In this document: positions 1 to 9,479 of the stretch, one piece after another | Numbering within the stretch: the first letter of the stretch is position 1 | Layout: each line of letters opens with the position of its first letter | Origin: Paeniglutamicibacter kerguelensis | GTDB lineage: Bacteria > Actinomycetota > Actinomycetes > Actinomycetales > Micrococcaceae | Direction of reading: 5' to 3' | Length of the DNA: 64,000 bases | NCBI RefSeq assembly: GCF_017876535.1 | Contig: NZ_JAGIOF010000001.1 | Coordinates: 1,240,001 to 1,304,000 of the forward strand | Translations under genes and position numbers: made by a program | Notes under the pieces: generated by a model | Told to the model about the DNA's origin: nothing | The model's input: the letters and a program-made list of their open reading frames with translations, nothing else | Database searches by the model: none

Positions 1-1515
1 TTGGAGGCCGAGGAAGCCGCGGAGCTGGCGCTTCACCGACTGCACGATTCGGACGCAAGGATTTCCGCCGTGGCCGAGCGCCTGGCGAGCTTGGGATCGT
101 TGCTCCGACAGGGCCAGGAGGAACGCGAACGCCTCGTGCAACAGATCGCCGTTGCCCAAGAAAAGCTTGAGGTCGACCAAGAGCGGATGGACGAGCTCAA
201 CCATCGGCTGGCCATGGCGCAGGACGGAACCGACGAAACGGAACCGGAAAACGACCAGCGTCAGGAACTGGCTGCCGCGGCCGCGCAGAGCCGCCAGAAG
301 GAACTCGACGCACGCTTGGCGCTGCGCAGCGCCGAGGAACGCGCAAACGGGCTGAAAGCCCGGGTCGATGCATTGGTGCGCACCGCCGAAACCGAGCGCA
401 AGGCTCGACTGGAGGTCCAGCGCAGGGCCGAGATCCGCAAGCGGCAGGCAAATGTGGCACGCGGGGTCGGCGACCAGGTCCAGCGCGTCGTCTCGTTCCT
501 GGAAGTCTCCCTGGAACTTGCGGACCGTGAGCACAAGCAACTGCAAGTGCGTCGCGAGGAACTCGAATCACGGCTGGGTGTGGTTCGAGCCGGTGCCGAC
601 AAGGTCGCCCTTGAGCTGGCCGAACTCACGAACTCCGTGCACCGGGATGAAATGGCGCGTGCCGAACAACAGCTGCGCATCGAAGCCCTGGACAACCGTT
701 GCATCGAAGAACTGGGGATGACAAGCGACCATCTGATCGAGCACTTCGGCCCCCACATGTTGATTCCGCAAACCTTTGAATCCGGGGACAAATGGGCGGC
801 CCTTCACCAGGAGGTCGACGGACTGGGCGTTCCCGTGCCGGTCGGCATCCCCTTTGACAGGGTCGACCAGGAGAAGCGCCTCAAGCAGGCCGAACGGGAT
901 TTGGCGACCCTGGGCCGGGTCAATCCGCTGGCGCTTGAGGAGTTCGCCGCGTTGGAAGAACGCCACAAGTTCCTCACGTCTCAACTTGAAGACCTGAAAA
1001 AAAGCCGCAAGGATCTGCAGGACATCATCAAGGACGTGGACGCACGGGTTGAACGGGTGTTCACCGAAGCCTACGAGGACACGGCCGTGCAGTTCGAGCG
1101 TGTCTTCGGGCGGCTCTTCCCGGGTGGCGAGGGGCGTCTGGTGCTCACCGACCCGGAAAACATGCTGACCACCGGAATCGAAATCGAGGCACGGCCCGCC
1201 GGCAAGAAGATCAAGCGGCTTTCCCTGTTGTCCGGCGGGGAACGCTCGCTGACGGCCGTTGCACTGCTGGTTGCCATCTTCAAGGCCCGACCGTCCCCGT
1301 TCTATGTCATGGACGAGGTCGAGGCGGCACTCGACGACACCAACCTCGGTCGGTTGATCACCATTTTCGAAGAGCTGCGCGAATCCAGCCAGCTGATTGT
1401 CATCACCCACCAGAAGCGAACCATGCAGGTTGCGGATGCGCTTTACGGCGTGACGATGCAAGGCGACGGCGTCTCAAAGGTGATCAGTCAGCGCATCGAG
1501 CGCGATCGCCCGTAG
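1..1515 (+). CDS. smc: Chromosome segregation ATPase SMC, C-terminal part (truncated by window edge)
   Basis: The 504 visible residues are the C-terminal portion of an SMC protein, the ring-forming ATPase that compacts and segregates the chromosome. Residues about 1-215 are a charged, Gln/Glu/Arg-rich coiled coil. The segment GRVNPLALEEF near residue 310 marks the return to the head. The C-lobe carries the ABC signature LLSGGERSLTAVALL near residue 407 and the Walker B/D-loop FYVMDEVEAALDD near 436, then the ITHQKRTM switch. A full SMC is about 1,190 residues, so the N-terminal head, first coil and probably the hinge lie upstream of the window. Being next to ftsY is the usual actinobacterial order. 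The 5' end is a window cut, so no start is assigned. Confidence 0.97.
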   Translation: MEAEEAAELALHRLHDSDARISAVAERLASLGSLLRQGQEERERLVQQIAVAQEKLEVDQERMDELNHRLAMAQDGTDETEPENDQRQELAAAAAQSRQKELDARLALRSAEERANGLKARVDALVRTAETERKARLEVQRRAEIRKRQANVARGVGDQVQRVVSFLEVSLELADREHKQLQVRREELESRLGVVRAGADKVALELAELTNSVHRDEMARAEQQLRIEALDNRCIEELGMTSDHLIEHFGPHMLIPQTFESGDKWAALHQEVDGLGVPVPVGIPFDRVDQEKRLKQAERDLATLGRVNPLALEEFAALEERHKFLTSQLEDLKKSRKDLQDIIKDVDARVERVFTEAYEDTAVQFERVFGRLFPGGEGRLVLTDPENMLTTGIEIEARPAGKKIKRLSLLSGGERSLTAVALLVAIFKARPSPFYVMDEVEAALDDTNLGRLITIFEELRESSQLIVITHQKRTMQVADALYGVTMQGDGVSKVISQRIERDRP

Positions 1516-1670
1516 GGCCCCTGCCGTCTCCGCTCTGGAGTTACTTCCGAAATGTGGCCAAACGTACAGTGACTTCGAACGATGTTCACAGTCTGGTCGT
1601 CTAGTGTGGGCATTTGGTCTACGTTTGCGCCGGCGTCCTTGTCTGCGTGCTATCGAATTGGGGATGTTGA

Positions 1671-3083
1671 GTGGCTATACGAAAATTGATCTCAAGGGGC
1701 AAACGGGCAATAGCTCGATTGGTCCCGGTCGGCTCGGAGAAATCCGGTGGCGCCGGCATCAGCGTCAGCGTGATCATCCCGGTCTACAACACCGAGGTGT
1801 ACCTCCGGGAGCTGCTCGATAGCCTCGTGGCGCAGGATCTTCCCGTTGAGCAATTTGAAGTCATCGCGGTAAACGACGGTTCCACCGATGCCAGCGGCGA
1901 AATACTGGACGAGTATGCGAACCGTTACCCTAATTTTCGGGTTTTACACCAGGAAAATAGCGGGTGGGCAGGCAAGCCCCGAAATGTTGCCCTCGACTTG
2001 GCCCAAGGTCAATATGTCTTTTTTGCCGACAGCGATGATGTGTTGGCGCCATCGGCCTTGCGACAAATGTCGGAGTTCGCCTCAGAACACAAGATCGACG
2101 TGGTATTTCCGAAGGTCGTGGGTATCGGCGGCCGGACGGTATCGAAGGGCCTGTACACGAAGACCAACCCATCGATCTCACCGTTGCTGGCCATCAACAC
2201 CTTGACGCCGCAGAAGTTGATTTCGCGTGAATTGATTGAATCAAACCGGCTTCGCTTTCCGGAAGAGCCGGTCCGGCTTGAAGATGGAATGTTCATGGTT
2301 GCCTGCTACCTACTTGCGGAAAAAATCGGTGTCGCCGCAGACCAGGACCTCTACAGCCTGCGAGCCCGCGCCGACGGTTCCAACATCAGCAGCCAACCGT
2401 TGGATCCCTACACATACACCGCTTCAATCTCCAAGATCGCAGCGATCATTCGGGCCGAAGCAAAAGATGATGAACTGGCCCATGCCATGACGCTCACTCT
2501 GTGGTCGAACAAGGGGCTGAAAATCTATGCCCCTGCACGGTTCAAGCGCTATTCGGAAGAAGTCCAGAACAAATGGATGGATGCCCACTCCAATTTCGTG
2601 AATGAGTTCATTACTGATGAATCAGCCAGGAACCTCAGCGACATCCGCCACGGCAAGACGGAGTTCATCCGCAACCAGGACAAGCACGGCGTTCTCGGCA
2701 TCATTGCCGTCCAAGAACAGCTGGAACAACGAGTGGTCATCGACAGCGCCCACTATGTAAATGGGGAACTGCAAATTTCAGGGACCCTGCATTCGTCCGG
2801 CATCGATTCGATTTGCATCTCCGCCAGAAATCGCGGAGGAGGTCCCTCAGTCTTGGCCGAGGCGACACTATCAGCCCGAAACGGCAAGTTCGATGGAACG
2901 CTTTCCGGCATTCCCGAAGGCGAAGAAATTATCGACTTCTTCTTGAAGCCTGCCGCGGGGGCCATCCAAGGTAGCGCAAGGCGGGCGCCGAGCGGAACGA
3001 GCCCCGCCTTCTCCACAAACGGAAGCCTGACGCCATACCGCACCAAGTACGGCAATTTTAGTCTTCAGCCCATCAGGGAATGA
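1671..3083 (+). CDS. Family 2 glycosyltransferase with C-terminal beta-rich tail
   Basis: 470 residues starting at GTG, preceded by GGGGAT about 8 bases upstream. An N-terminal GT-A fold (about residues 30-250) begins with SVIIPVYNTEVYLRELLDSL, continues with AVNDGSTDASGEIL and the DxD-type metal motif FFADSDDVL. No membrane segment is seen, so the enzyme is probably cytoplasmic and acts on a lipid-linked or wall polymer precursor. The last about 115 residues form a separate strand-rich domain ending in YRTKYGNFSLQP, much like the end of the GT4 enzyme at 11607-13451. The gene sits alone between smc and a convergent MFS gene. The donor sugar cannot be told from sequence; TarS/TarQ-like wall teichoic acid glycosylation is one possibility (inference). 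Confidence 0.88.
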   Translation: MAIRKLISRGKRAIARLVPVGSEKSGGAGISVSVIIPVYNTEVYLRELLDSLVAQDLPVEQFEVIAVNDGSTDASGEILDEYANRYPNFRVLHQENSGWAGKPRNVALDLAQGQYVFFADSDDVLAPSALRQMSEFASEHKIDVVFPKVVGIGGRTVSKGLYTKTNPSISPLLAINTLTPQKLISRELIESNRLRFPEEPVRLEDGMFMVACYLLAEKIGVAADQDLYSLRARADGSNISSQPLDPYTYTASISKIAAIIRAEAKDDELAHAMTLTLWSNKGLKIYAPARFKRYSEEVQNKWMDAHSNFVNEFITDESARNLSDIRHGKTEFIRNQDKHGVLGIIAVQEQLEQRVVIDSAHYVNGELQISGTLHSSGIDSICISARNRGGGPSVLAEATLSARNGKFDGTLSGIPEGEEIIDFFLKPAAGAIQGSARRAPSGTSPAFSTNGSLTPYRTKYGNFSLQPIRE

Positions 3084-3146
3084 CCAACAGGTAACTCGTC
3101 ATAGGGTGCCAAAAGCGTTCGAGCAGGGCCGCCCCGTGGCGGTGCA

Positions 3147-3162
3147 CCAGGCCTTGGCCTGG
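3147..3162. terminator. Short palindrome between convergent genes
   Basis: A perfect 7-bp stem (CCAGGCC / GGCCTGG) with a TT loop lies between the end of the GT2 gene and the end of the MFS gene. A smaller CCGCC/GGCGG stem lies just before it. There is no T-run, so a role as bidirectional terminator is only suggested by position. Confidence 0.35.
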
Positions 3163-3207
3163 GCTACTGTCGCTTGTCAGTGACTGTCCTTTTCCGGACG
3201 GAGAGTT

Positions 3208-4482
3208 CTAGCCTTCCGAGGTGCGGGCGTTTTTGGGCTGCCCACGGTTTTCCCTCACCGGGAGCCACGCCAACACGCCAATCAGCCCAAGACCGCCGCT
3301 GATGGTGAAGGCCCAGCCGTATCCGGCTTGGTCCGCAACCAGGCCCGCCAGTATGGGGCCAATGATCGAACCAAAATCGGTGGCCATTTGGAAGGTTGCC
3401 AGCACCTTGCCGCCGTTGCGTCCCTGTCCCACCACGTCGGCGATGGCTGCCTGTTGGGCTGGGCCCATGAGGCCGGTACCAATGCCTGCCATAATTGACA
3501 GGACAATGAACAACGGGATGTTGTCCACCCACCCAATTGACGCAGTGGAAATCGACGCCACCGTCAACCCGATCAAGATCGGCAGGCGTCGGCCATGGGC
3601 GTCGGTGAACCTGCCCGCGACAAACAGTGCCGCGCCATTGCCCACGGCGAAGATCGCAAGGGCCAGACCCGCCAGAAGCGTTCCCTGCGTGGCGAACGCA
3701 GCAACGGCGAAAAGGGGGATCAAGGACATCCGGACCCCGAATGCCATCCATCCGTTGGTGAATCCAGACACCAGGGCAGCCTTGAATGTTGCGGCACCCC
3801 ACGCTTCCGAAAGCGGGATGCGTTCAATGACAGGGGAGATTCCGGACGGCTCGCCCTCGGGTGCCTTGCGGGAATGCGAGAGCGAGAAGTAGACAATCGC
3901 TGCGGCCACGACGAGGGAACCGCCGTAGATGAAGAACGGGATCCTGAATCCCATGCCCGCCATCAGGGAACCTAGAACCGGCCCGGCGACGTTGCCCAGA
4001 AGGAACGCTCCCGAATAGAGTCCGGCGATCCTGCCGCGGATTTCCTTGGGGGACAATCGGGCAATCAACGCCATGGCCGAGACAGTGAACATGGTTGAAC
4101 CAAGGCCGCCCATGCCGCGGAATACCAGTAGCTGGGTGTAATTCTGGGCAAAGCCACACAGGATCGTCGAGGCCGCGACGATCAGCACGCCCGTGACATA
4201 GACGGCGGGTTCTCCAAGCCGGTCCGTGAGTTTGCCGCTGACCGGCGCAAAAACGAGCCGGGTGAATGCGAAGATGCTCACGATGACGCTGGCGGCCGCG
4301 GCCCCGACATCGAAGCTCGTTGCAAACTGCGGGAGGATGGGGGCAATGAGGCCGAATCCCAGCGCAATGACAAAGGCGGCCGCGACCAGTACGCGGATTT
4401 CACGGGGGACGGACGGGCGCTGCTCGGGCGACGTTGGATCGGTCGATTCCGAGGAACTGGGCGTCGGGGCATTCGTAGACAT
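3208..4482 (-). CDS. MFS drug-efflux type transporter
   Basis: 424 residues from the ATG at 4482. A longer reading frame exists upstream, but the extra 16 residues would run toward the ftsY promoter. The protein has about 12 hydrophobic segments. The loop after TM2 holds the MFS signature GKLTDRLGEP, and the second half repeats it as GRFTDAHGRRLP, typical of proton-driven MFS exporters (DHA1-like). The first 45 residues are polar and Ser/Pro-rich and lie in the cytoplasm. Divergent from ftsY with only 36 bp between starts, so the two promoters overlap. Substrate unknown. Confidence 0.88.
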   Translation of the reverse strand: MSTNAPTPSSSESTDPTSPEQRPSVPREIRVLVAAAFVIALGFGLIAPILPQFATSFDVGAAAASVIVSIFAFTRLVFAPVSGKLTDRLGEPAVYVTGVLIVAASTILCGFAQNYTQLLVFRGMGGLGSTMFTVSAMALIARLSPKEIRGRIAGLYSGAFLLGNVAGPVLGSLMAGMGFRIPFFIYGGSLVVAAAIVYFSLSHSRKAPEGEPSGISPVIERIPLSEAWGAATFKAALVSGFTNGWMAFGVRMSLIPLFAVAAFATQGTLLAGLALAIFAVGNGAALFVAGRFTDAHGRRLPILIGLTVASISTASIGWVDNIPLFIVLSIMAGIGTGLMGPAQQAAIADVVGQGRNGGKVLATFQMATDFGSIIGPILAGLVADQAGYGWAFTISGGLGLIGVLAWLPVRENRGQPKNARTSEG

Positions 4483-4518
4483 AGGTCCCACCAGTTTAGT
4501 GTGTGAGAAGCTAGGACG

Positions 4519-5715
4519 GTGTCTGAACAACTAACTTTGATCATTGTCCTAGTCGCAGTGGTCGCCATCATCGGTATTGGTGCTGCATTCTTCCTTGTAC
4601 GCGGTCGCAAGGCGCCCAAGGGAACGTACACCGGCCCGCGTGATGCCAACGACCCAGCGCCCACTCTCACCGCACCCGAAACGGCAGCGGAAGCCCCCGT
4701 TGCCACGGTGCCTTCCGCTGCGACCGAAGCGCCGGTCGACGTCGTCGTCGAGGAAGCTCCCGAAACGGTTGTCGTCCCGACGGAGGTCCCGGAGCCGGTC
4801 CAGGGGCGTCTTGCCCGCCTGCGTGCCCGTCTGGCCAAATCCAACAACGCCCTGGGCAAGGGCCTGCTGGCCCTGCTGAGCCAGGACAAGATCGACGAAG
4901 ACGTCTGGGACGAGATCGAAGAGACGTTGCTCCTGGCCGATCTGGGCACGGAACCCACCCTCGAACTTGTCGACGCCCTGCGTGAGCGCGTCAAGGTGGA
5001 AGGAAGCCGCGACCCGCAGCGGGTCCACGACATGTTGCGCGAGGAACTCATCAAGCTGGTGGATCCTTCCATGGACCGCAGCTTCATTCCCACGCGTCAC
5101 GCCGACCGCCCCAACGTGATCATGGTTGTAGGTGTCAACGGCGTGGGCAAGACCACCACCATTGGCAAGCTGGCCCGTGTCTTCGTTGCCGAGGACAAGG
5201 ACGTCCTCCTTGGTGCAGCCGACACCTTCCGTGCCGCTGCCGCCGAACAGCTGGCCACCTGGGGCGACCGGGTGGGTGTCCCGACCGTGAAATCCGACAT
5301 CGACGGTGCGGATCCAGCGTCTGTGGCTTTCGAGGCGGTTTCCGCAGGTATCGACCAGGAAGTCGACATCGTCATGATCGACACCGCCGGCCGCTTGCAG
5401 AACAAGGTTGGGCTGATGGACGAGCTCGGAAAGATCAAGCGGGTCATTGAAAAGAAAGCCAGCGTTGATGAGGTGCTGTTGGTCCTGGATGCCACCACCG
5501 GCCAGAACGGCCTGAACCAGGCCCGGGTCTTCTCCGAAGTCGTGAACGTCACCGGCATTGTCTTGACAAAGCTTGACGGCACCGCCAAGGGCGGCATCGT
5601 GGTGGCAATCCAGCGTCAGCTTGGTGTCCCGGTGAAGCTTGTGGGTCTGGGCGAGGGCCCGGATGATTTGGCGCCGTTTGATGCCGAAGCATTCGTGGAC
5701 GCGTTGCTCGACTGA
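4519..5715 (+). CDS. ftsY: Signal recognition particle receptor FtsY
   Basis: 398 residues, GTG start. FtsY docks ribosome-SRP complexes to the membrane for co-translational insertion and pairs with Ffh, encoded at 23515. The N-terminus is a membrane-anchoring hydrophobic helix (about residues 5-27) followed by an acidic, Ala/Pro/Val-rich linker to about residue 95, typical of actinobacterial FtsY. The NG domain carries G1 GVNGVGKTT (near 205), AADTFRAAAAEQL, DTAGR (near 288) and TKLDGTAKGG (near 350), ending with DDLAPFDAEAFVDALL. It is separated from smc by the GT2 and MFS genes, which probably were inserted into the usual smc-ftsY neighbourhood (inference). Confidence 0.97.
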   Translation: MSEQLTLIIVLVAVVAIIGIGAAFFLVRGRKAPKGTYTGPRDANDPAPTLTAPETAAEAPVATVPSAATEAPVDVVVEEAPETVVVPTEVPEPVQGRLARLRARLAKSNNALGKGLLALLSQDKIDEDVWDEIEETLLLADLGTEPTLELVDALRERVKVEGSRDPQRVHDMLREELIKLVDPSMDRSFIPTRHADRPNVIMVVGVNGVGKTTTIGKLARVFVAEDKDVLLGAADTFRAAAAEQLATWGDRVGVPTVKSDIDGADPASVAFEAVSAGIDQEVDIVMIDTAGRLQNKVGLMDELGKIKRVIEKKASVDEVLLVLDATTGQNGLNQARVFSEVVNVTGIVLTKLDGTAKGGIVVAIQRQLGVPVKLVGLGEGPDDLAPFDAEAFVDALLD

Positions 5716-5732
5716 GCCGTCGGAATGGCAGG

Positions 5733-5770
5733 GTGCGGGTATTCCTCGATGGAGGGTACCCGCACTTTTT
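5733..5770 (+). terminator. Rho-independent terminator of ftsY
   Basis: A perfect 9-bp stem, GTGCGGGTA (5733-5741) with TACCCGCAC (5757-5765), is followed directly by TTTTT. It lies 18 bases after the ftsY stop. This is the clearest intrinsic terminator in the window. Confidence 0.85.
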
Positions 5771-5904
5771 GCGTTTAAGGGGAATCGGGCACCGGGCATT
5801 CTTAGTGCCCGGTCCGGCGCGTACCATGAGGAGAATCCCGAACGCATGCGAATGGAGTGAAGCCCACGGTCACCGCTAGCTAGCCCGAAGGATGTTCCTG
5901 TTCA

Positions 5905-8022
5905 ATGAAACATGTTGCCAAGACCGTCTCTCGAGGCGATATCCAGGGATTGCGCGCTATCGCCGTGGTGCTGGTTGTCGTCTACCACCTGTGGCCTGAA
6001 GCCCTCTCCGGCGGGTTCATCGGAGTGGACACCTTCTTCGTCATCTCCGGATTCCTTATCACCACGCATCTGGTGAAGAACCCCCCTGTCAGGGCGCGTG
6101 ATGTCTGGGCATTCTGGATGCGAAGGGTAAAACGCCTCCTGCCCGCGGCCTTTTTCGTCCTGGCTGTCACCATGATCGGGATCAGGCTGCTTGCGCCCGA
6201 CACCGTCTGGCGCGCTTGGGGAGGCCAGGTAGTGGCTGCCGCGTTCTATGTCGAGAATTGGGCCTTGGCGGCATCAAGCGTCGACTACCTGACCTCGGAG
6301 GACGCCCCGTCGGCTGTACAGCATTTTTGGTCACTCTCCGTCGAGGAACAATTCTATTTGTTTTGGCCGCTCATCCTCGGCGGGCTTTTCATCGCCGGGG
6401 CCGCGCTGGGAGCCAAGCGAGCGCTGATCCCTCGGTATGGCGTCTTGGGCTTCCTGCTGCTTTCACTTGCCTACTCGATCCATCTCACAGGCAACGAACC
6501 GGGCATCGCGTATTTTTCGACGCTGACCCGTGGATGGGAGTTCGCGGCGGGAGGGATTATCGCGTTGATCCCTCCGGCCACGGAACATTTTCGAAGTTCA
6601 CACGTGGCCTCCGCCATGAGCTGGGCGGGATTGGCTGCGATTCTTTATGCTGCCACAGCCTATGACGAAACCACCCCGTTCCCCGGTTCAGCTGCCGCAT
6701 TGCCGGTACTGGGCACGGCCGCGGTCATTTGGGCCCACACGGAAGCCAAAACTTCCCCCGCCCGATTGCTGGCATGGAAGACCTCGAGGTTCCTGGGGGA
6801 CCACTCCTACTCGATCTATCTGTGGCACTGGCCGCTGATAGTGCTCATGCCTTTTGTCATCGGAACACTTCATTGGCCGCAAAAACTTGGTATCATCGCC
6901 GCGACAGTATTCATGGCCTTCCTTACCAAGGCGTTGATCGAAGACAATTTCCGCCGGACACTGGACCGTGCCAAGATCATGACCGGCGGCAGGTTTCTTT
7001 TGGTCGGGTCCCTCGGAATTGGCCTCATCAGCGGAGCCGTCGTGGGGACGGCGGCTCAGCGTGAGCAAACACCCGCCCAAGTGGCCAGCCAGGTCCTGGA
7101 AGCCAAGGACAACGTCGGAACTCAGTGTTTTGGCGCTGCATCAATGGTGAATGATTGTGTGGATAGCGGCGCCGGGCCCTTAGTCCCGGCGCCGACTGCA
7201 GCCAAGCAGGACAGGTCGGACGCATACGACGACAAATGCTGGTCCCAAGGAGAATTCGCCAGGCGTCCGGTCTGTACTTATGGGAATGGCAGGACGAAGG
7301 TTGCCCTGGTCGGGAATTCCCATGCGGGGCAATGGCTGCCCGCGCTCCAAGAGATCGCCAAGGAGCGGGACTGGACGATTTCCACGTTCTTGGCGTCTCG
7401 CTGCTCGCCAACCGATTCCGAGTTGGCCTTTGACTCCGACGCCAGCGCCGAGGGCTGTGTGGCTTTTGGGAAATGGGTTCTTGAGCGGACCTCGCATGGG
7501 CAGTTCGACGTGATTATCGCCGCGGCCCGGCAGTCTTTGCCCGTCCAAGGGGAAGACTTCGGGACAACGCGAGACAAAGCGATCACCGGGTACGAGTCGT
7601 ATCTTCAAAAATGGACAACCGGTGGTACCCCGATTGTGGTGATTCGCGACAGCCCATACCCCGGGAACACCGTGCGAAACGTTCCCGATTGCATCGCCTC
7701 CAGCAGGAAGCCGCTGGTCGATTGCTCGGGAACGCCGAAATCGTGGCATTCAATGGACCCGTTGGCCGATGCTGCAGGGAGCTCGGCTAAGGGGCGTGCC
7801 TCGGTCGTCGACATGTCGGAGTTCTTTTGCCGGGACGACATCTGCCCGGCGATCATTGGCTCCGTCATTGCGTATATCGATGGGTCGCACCTGACCGCGA
7901 CATACGTGAGGACGCTGATGCCGTATCTGGCCACGAAACTGGAAAAGGTGATTCGGGGACCCAGCCGATCCGTTGACCTCGGAGTCGCACCCGTAACATC
8001 CTCGCAATCCTCCCGACACTAG
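5905..8022 (+). CDS. Acyltransferase-3 / SGNH two-domain membrane O-acyltransferase
   Basis: 705 residues, ATG start, with GAAGGA upstream. The N-terminal half (about residues 10-380) is an acyltransferase-3 (OafA/YrhL type) domain with about ten membrane spans and the family opening GDIQGLRAIAVVLVVVYHL and FFVISGFLI. The C-terminal half is an extracytoplasmic SGNH hydrolase-like domain with the nucleophile block ALVGNSHAGQW and a C-terminal DGSHLT supplying the Asp and His of the triad. This architecture is known from enzymes that O-acetylate peptidoglycan, LPS or wall polysaccharide. The usual GDS of SGNH proteins reads GNS here. It lies alone between ftsY and amtB; acyl acceptor unknown, a cell-wall glycan is likely given the nearby glycosyltransferases. 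Confidence 0.92.
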   Translation: MKHVAKTVSRGDIQGLRAIAVVLVVVYHLWPEALSGGFIGVDTFFVISGFLITTHLVKNPPVRARDVWAFWMRRVKRLLPAAFFVLAVTMIGIRLLAPDTVWRAWGGQVVAAAFYVENWALAASSVDYLTSEDAPSAVQHFWSLSVEEQFYLFWPLILGGLFIAGAALGAKRALIPRYGVLGFLLLSLAYSIHLTGNEPGIAYFSTLTRGWEFAAGGIIALIPPATEHFRSSHVASAMSWAGLAAILYAATAYDETTPFPGSAAALPVLGTAAVIWAHTEAKTSPARLLAWKTSRFLGDHSYSIYLWHWPLIVLMPFVIGTLHWPQKLGIIAATVFMAFLTKALIEDNFRRTLDRAKIMTGGRFLLVGSLGIGLISGAVVGTAAQREQTPAQVASQVLEAKDNVGTQCFGAASMVNDCVDSGAGPLVPAPTAAKQDRSDAYDDKCWSQGEFARRPVCTYGNGRTKVALVGNSHAGQWLPALQEIAKERDWTISTFLASRCSPTDSELAFDSDASAEGCVAFGKWVLERTSHGQFDVIIAAARQSLPVQGEDFGTTRDKAITGYESYLQKWTTGGTPIVVIRDSPYPGNTVRNVPDCIASSRKPLVDCSGTPKSWHSMDPLADAAGSSAKGRASVVDMSEFFCRDDICPAIIGSVIAYIDGSHLTATYVRTLMPYLATKLEKVIRGPSRSVDLGVAPVTSSQSSRH

Positions 8023-8045
8023 CCTTTTACGTCAACGGATTTTCC

Positions 8046-8083
8046 GTAACCACGGTGAAACAAGGTGCTGGAAAACCTGAAAC
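8046..8083 (+). promoter_or_regulatory. GlnR-type nitrogen-control box upstream of amtB
   Basis: The arrangement GTAAC-N6-GAAAC-N6-CTGGA-N6-GAAAC (8046-8050, 8057-8061, 8068-8072, 8079-8083) matches the actinobacterial GlnR pattern gTnAC-n6-GaAAC in two 22-bp repeats. Three of the four half-sites are good and the third is poor. It ends 64 bases before the amtB start, where GlnR activates amtB in Streptomyces and relatives. The regulator gene itself is not in the window. Confidence 0.6.
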
Positions 8084-8147
8084 ACCGGAAGTGAATCCTT
8101 GGATCAAGGCGAGAAAGTCTCGCCATCGATCTCGGGAGGCGTTGGAC

Positions 8148-9479
8148 ATGGAGCTAACAACCACTCAGGTGTGGATGATGGTTTGTGCGGCATTTGTGCT
8201 GCTGATGACACCTGCACTGGCATTCTTTTATGGCGGGATGACCCGCGCCAAAAGCGTCCTGAACATGATGATGATGAGTTTCTCTGCCGTGTCGTTGGTC
8301 GCCGTGGTCTGGGTTCTTTGGGGAAATTCGATGGCCGGCGGGGGCGCAAGCATCGCTGGGCTGTTGGGGAACCCGGCTGACGGATTCGGCATGCAGTCCC
8401 TGATTGGAACCGATGGTTTGATAGCAGCCGGGTACGGCGCCACCTTTGCGATCATTACGGTGGCACTGATCTCGGGGGCCATCGCAGACCGGGCCAAATT
8501 CAGTGCGTGGCTTGTCTTCGTTCCGGTCTGGGTGACGCTTGTGTACGCACCCATCGCGTTTTGGGTTTGGGGCGGGGGCATCCTTGGCGCCGACGGCGCC
8601 ATCGGGTCGGTTGTCGGAGAAGCCATCGACTTCGCCGGCGGCACGGTCGTCCACATCAACGCAGGCATGGCGGGCCTGATACTTGCCCTGATCCTGGGCA
8701 AGCGCCGCGGGTTCGGGAAGGATCCGAGCCAACGCCCCCACAACATCCCCCTGGTGATGCTCGGTGCCGCATTGCTTTGGTTCGGTTGGTTCGGCTTCAA
8801 CGGTGGGGCCGCAAGCACCGCCGAGGAAGCTGGGCTCATCTGGATCAACACCTTGGCAGCTCCGGCCGCGGCGTTGTTGGGCTGGCTACTGGTTGAACGC
8901 ATCCGTGACGGCCACAGCACGTCCTTGGGCGCGGCATCGGGAATCGTTGCGGGTCTGGTGGCCATCACGCCCGCATGCGCAAACATCTCGCCTGTGGCGG
9001 CCATTGGCCTTGGTCTCGTCGCCGGGTTGGTATCCGCCCTGGCAGTGGGGCTGAAATACCGCTGGGGCTACGACGATTCGCTTGACGTTGTGGGTGTCCA
9101 CCTGGTTTCGGGGGTGATCGGAACCGTGGCGCTAGGGTTCATCGCACTTCCTGTGGACGGCATCGGCGGTGGACTCTTCTACGGCGGGGGATTCGGCCAA
9201 CTATGGGCCCAATTGGTCGCCTGCGCGGTCGTCATGGCATTCACGGCAACCATGACCACCGTCATCGGCTTGGCCATTCACAAGACCATGGGATTCAGGG
9301 TTACCGAGGAACAAGAAGTCGCCGGCATCGACCTCATGCAGCATGCGGAAACGGGGTACGAATTTGGCGGGCTAGGCACGGGTGGAACCTTTGTTCCGCA
9401 CCCGGCCACGTCGTCCCACCTGAAGCACCACGGTGCGGGGAAACCAACGGAAACAGTCAAGGAGAAGATCAACGCATGA
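8148..9479 (+). CDS. amtB: Ammonium transporter AmtB
   Basis: 443 residues. The ATG at 8148 is chosen because GGGAGG lies 8 bases upstream and translation begins MELTTTQVWMM, right before TM1; an upstream in-frame GTG at 8055 would add a charged segment atypical of the family and would overlap the GlnR box. Eleven membrane spans are visible. The pore histidines are in VHINAGMAGL and GVHLVSGVIGT. The C-terminal cytoplasmic tail (HKTMGFRVTEEQEVAGIDL) is the part that meets GlnK. It overlaps glnK by four bases (ATGA), so the two are translationally coupled: AmtB conducts ammonium and GlnK blocks it under nitrogen excess. Confidence 0.97.
   Translation: MELTTTQVWMMVCAAFVLLMTPALAFFYGGMTRAKSVLNMMMMSFSAVSLVAVVWVLWGNSMAGGGASIAGLLGNPADGFGMQSLIGTDGLIAAGYGATFAIITVALISGAIADRAKFSAWLVFVPVWVTLVYAPIAFWVWGGGILGADGAIGSVVGEAIDFAGGTVVHINAGMAGLILALILGKRRGFGKDPSQRPHNIPLVMLGAALLWFGWFGFNGGAASTAEEAGLIWINTLAAPAAALLGWLLVERIRDGHSTSLGAASGIVAGLVAITPACANISPVAAIGLGLVAGLVSALAVGLKYRWGYDDSLDVVGVHLVSGVIGTVALGFIALPVDGIGGGLFYGGGFGQLWAQLVACAVVMAFTATMTTVIGLAIHKTMGFRVTEEQEVAGIDLMQHAETGYEFGGLGTGGTFVPHPATSSHLKHHGAGKPTETVKEKINA

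Noticed and set aside
1573-1586. LexA/SOS-like box (CGAAC...GTTC)
   Set aside because: The two half-sites are separated by three bases rather than four and the gene downstream is a glycosyltransferase; probably chance.
8055-8147. Longer amtB starting at GTG 8055
   Set aside because: It would overlap the GlnR box, has no ribosome site and adds a charged leader not found in AmtB; GGGAGG precedes ATG 8148.
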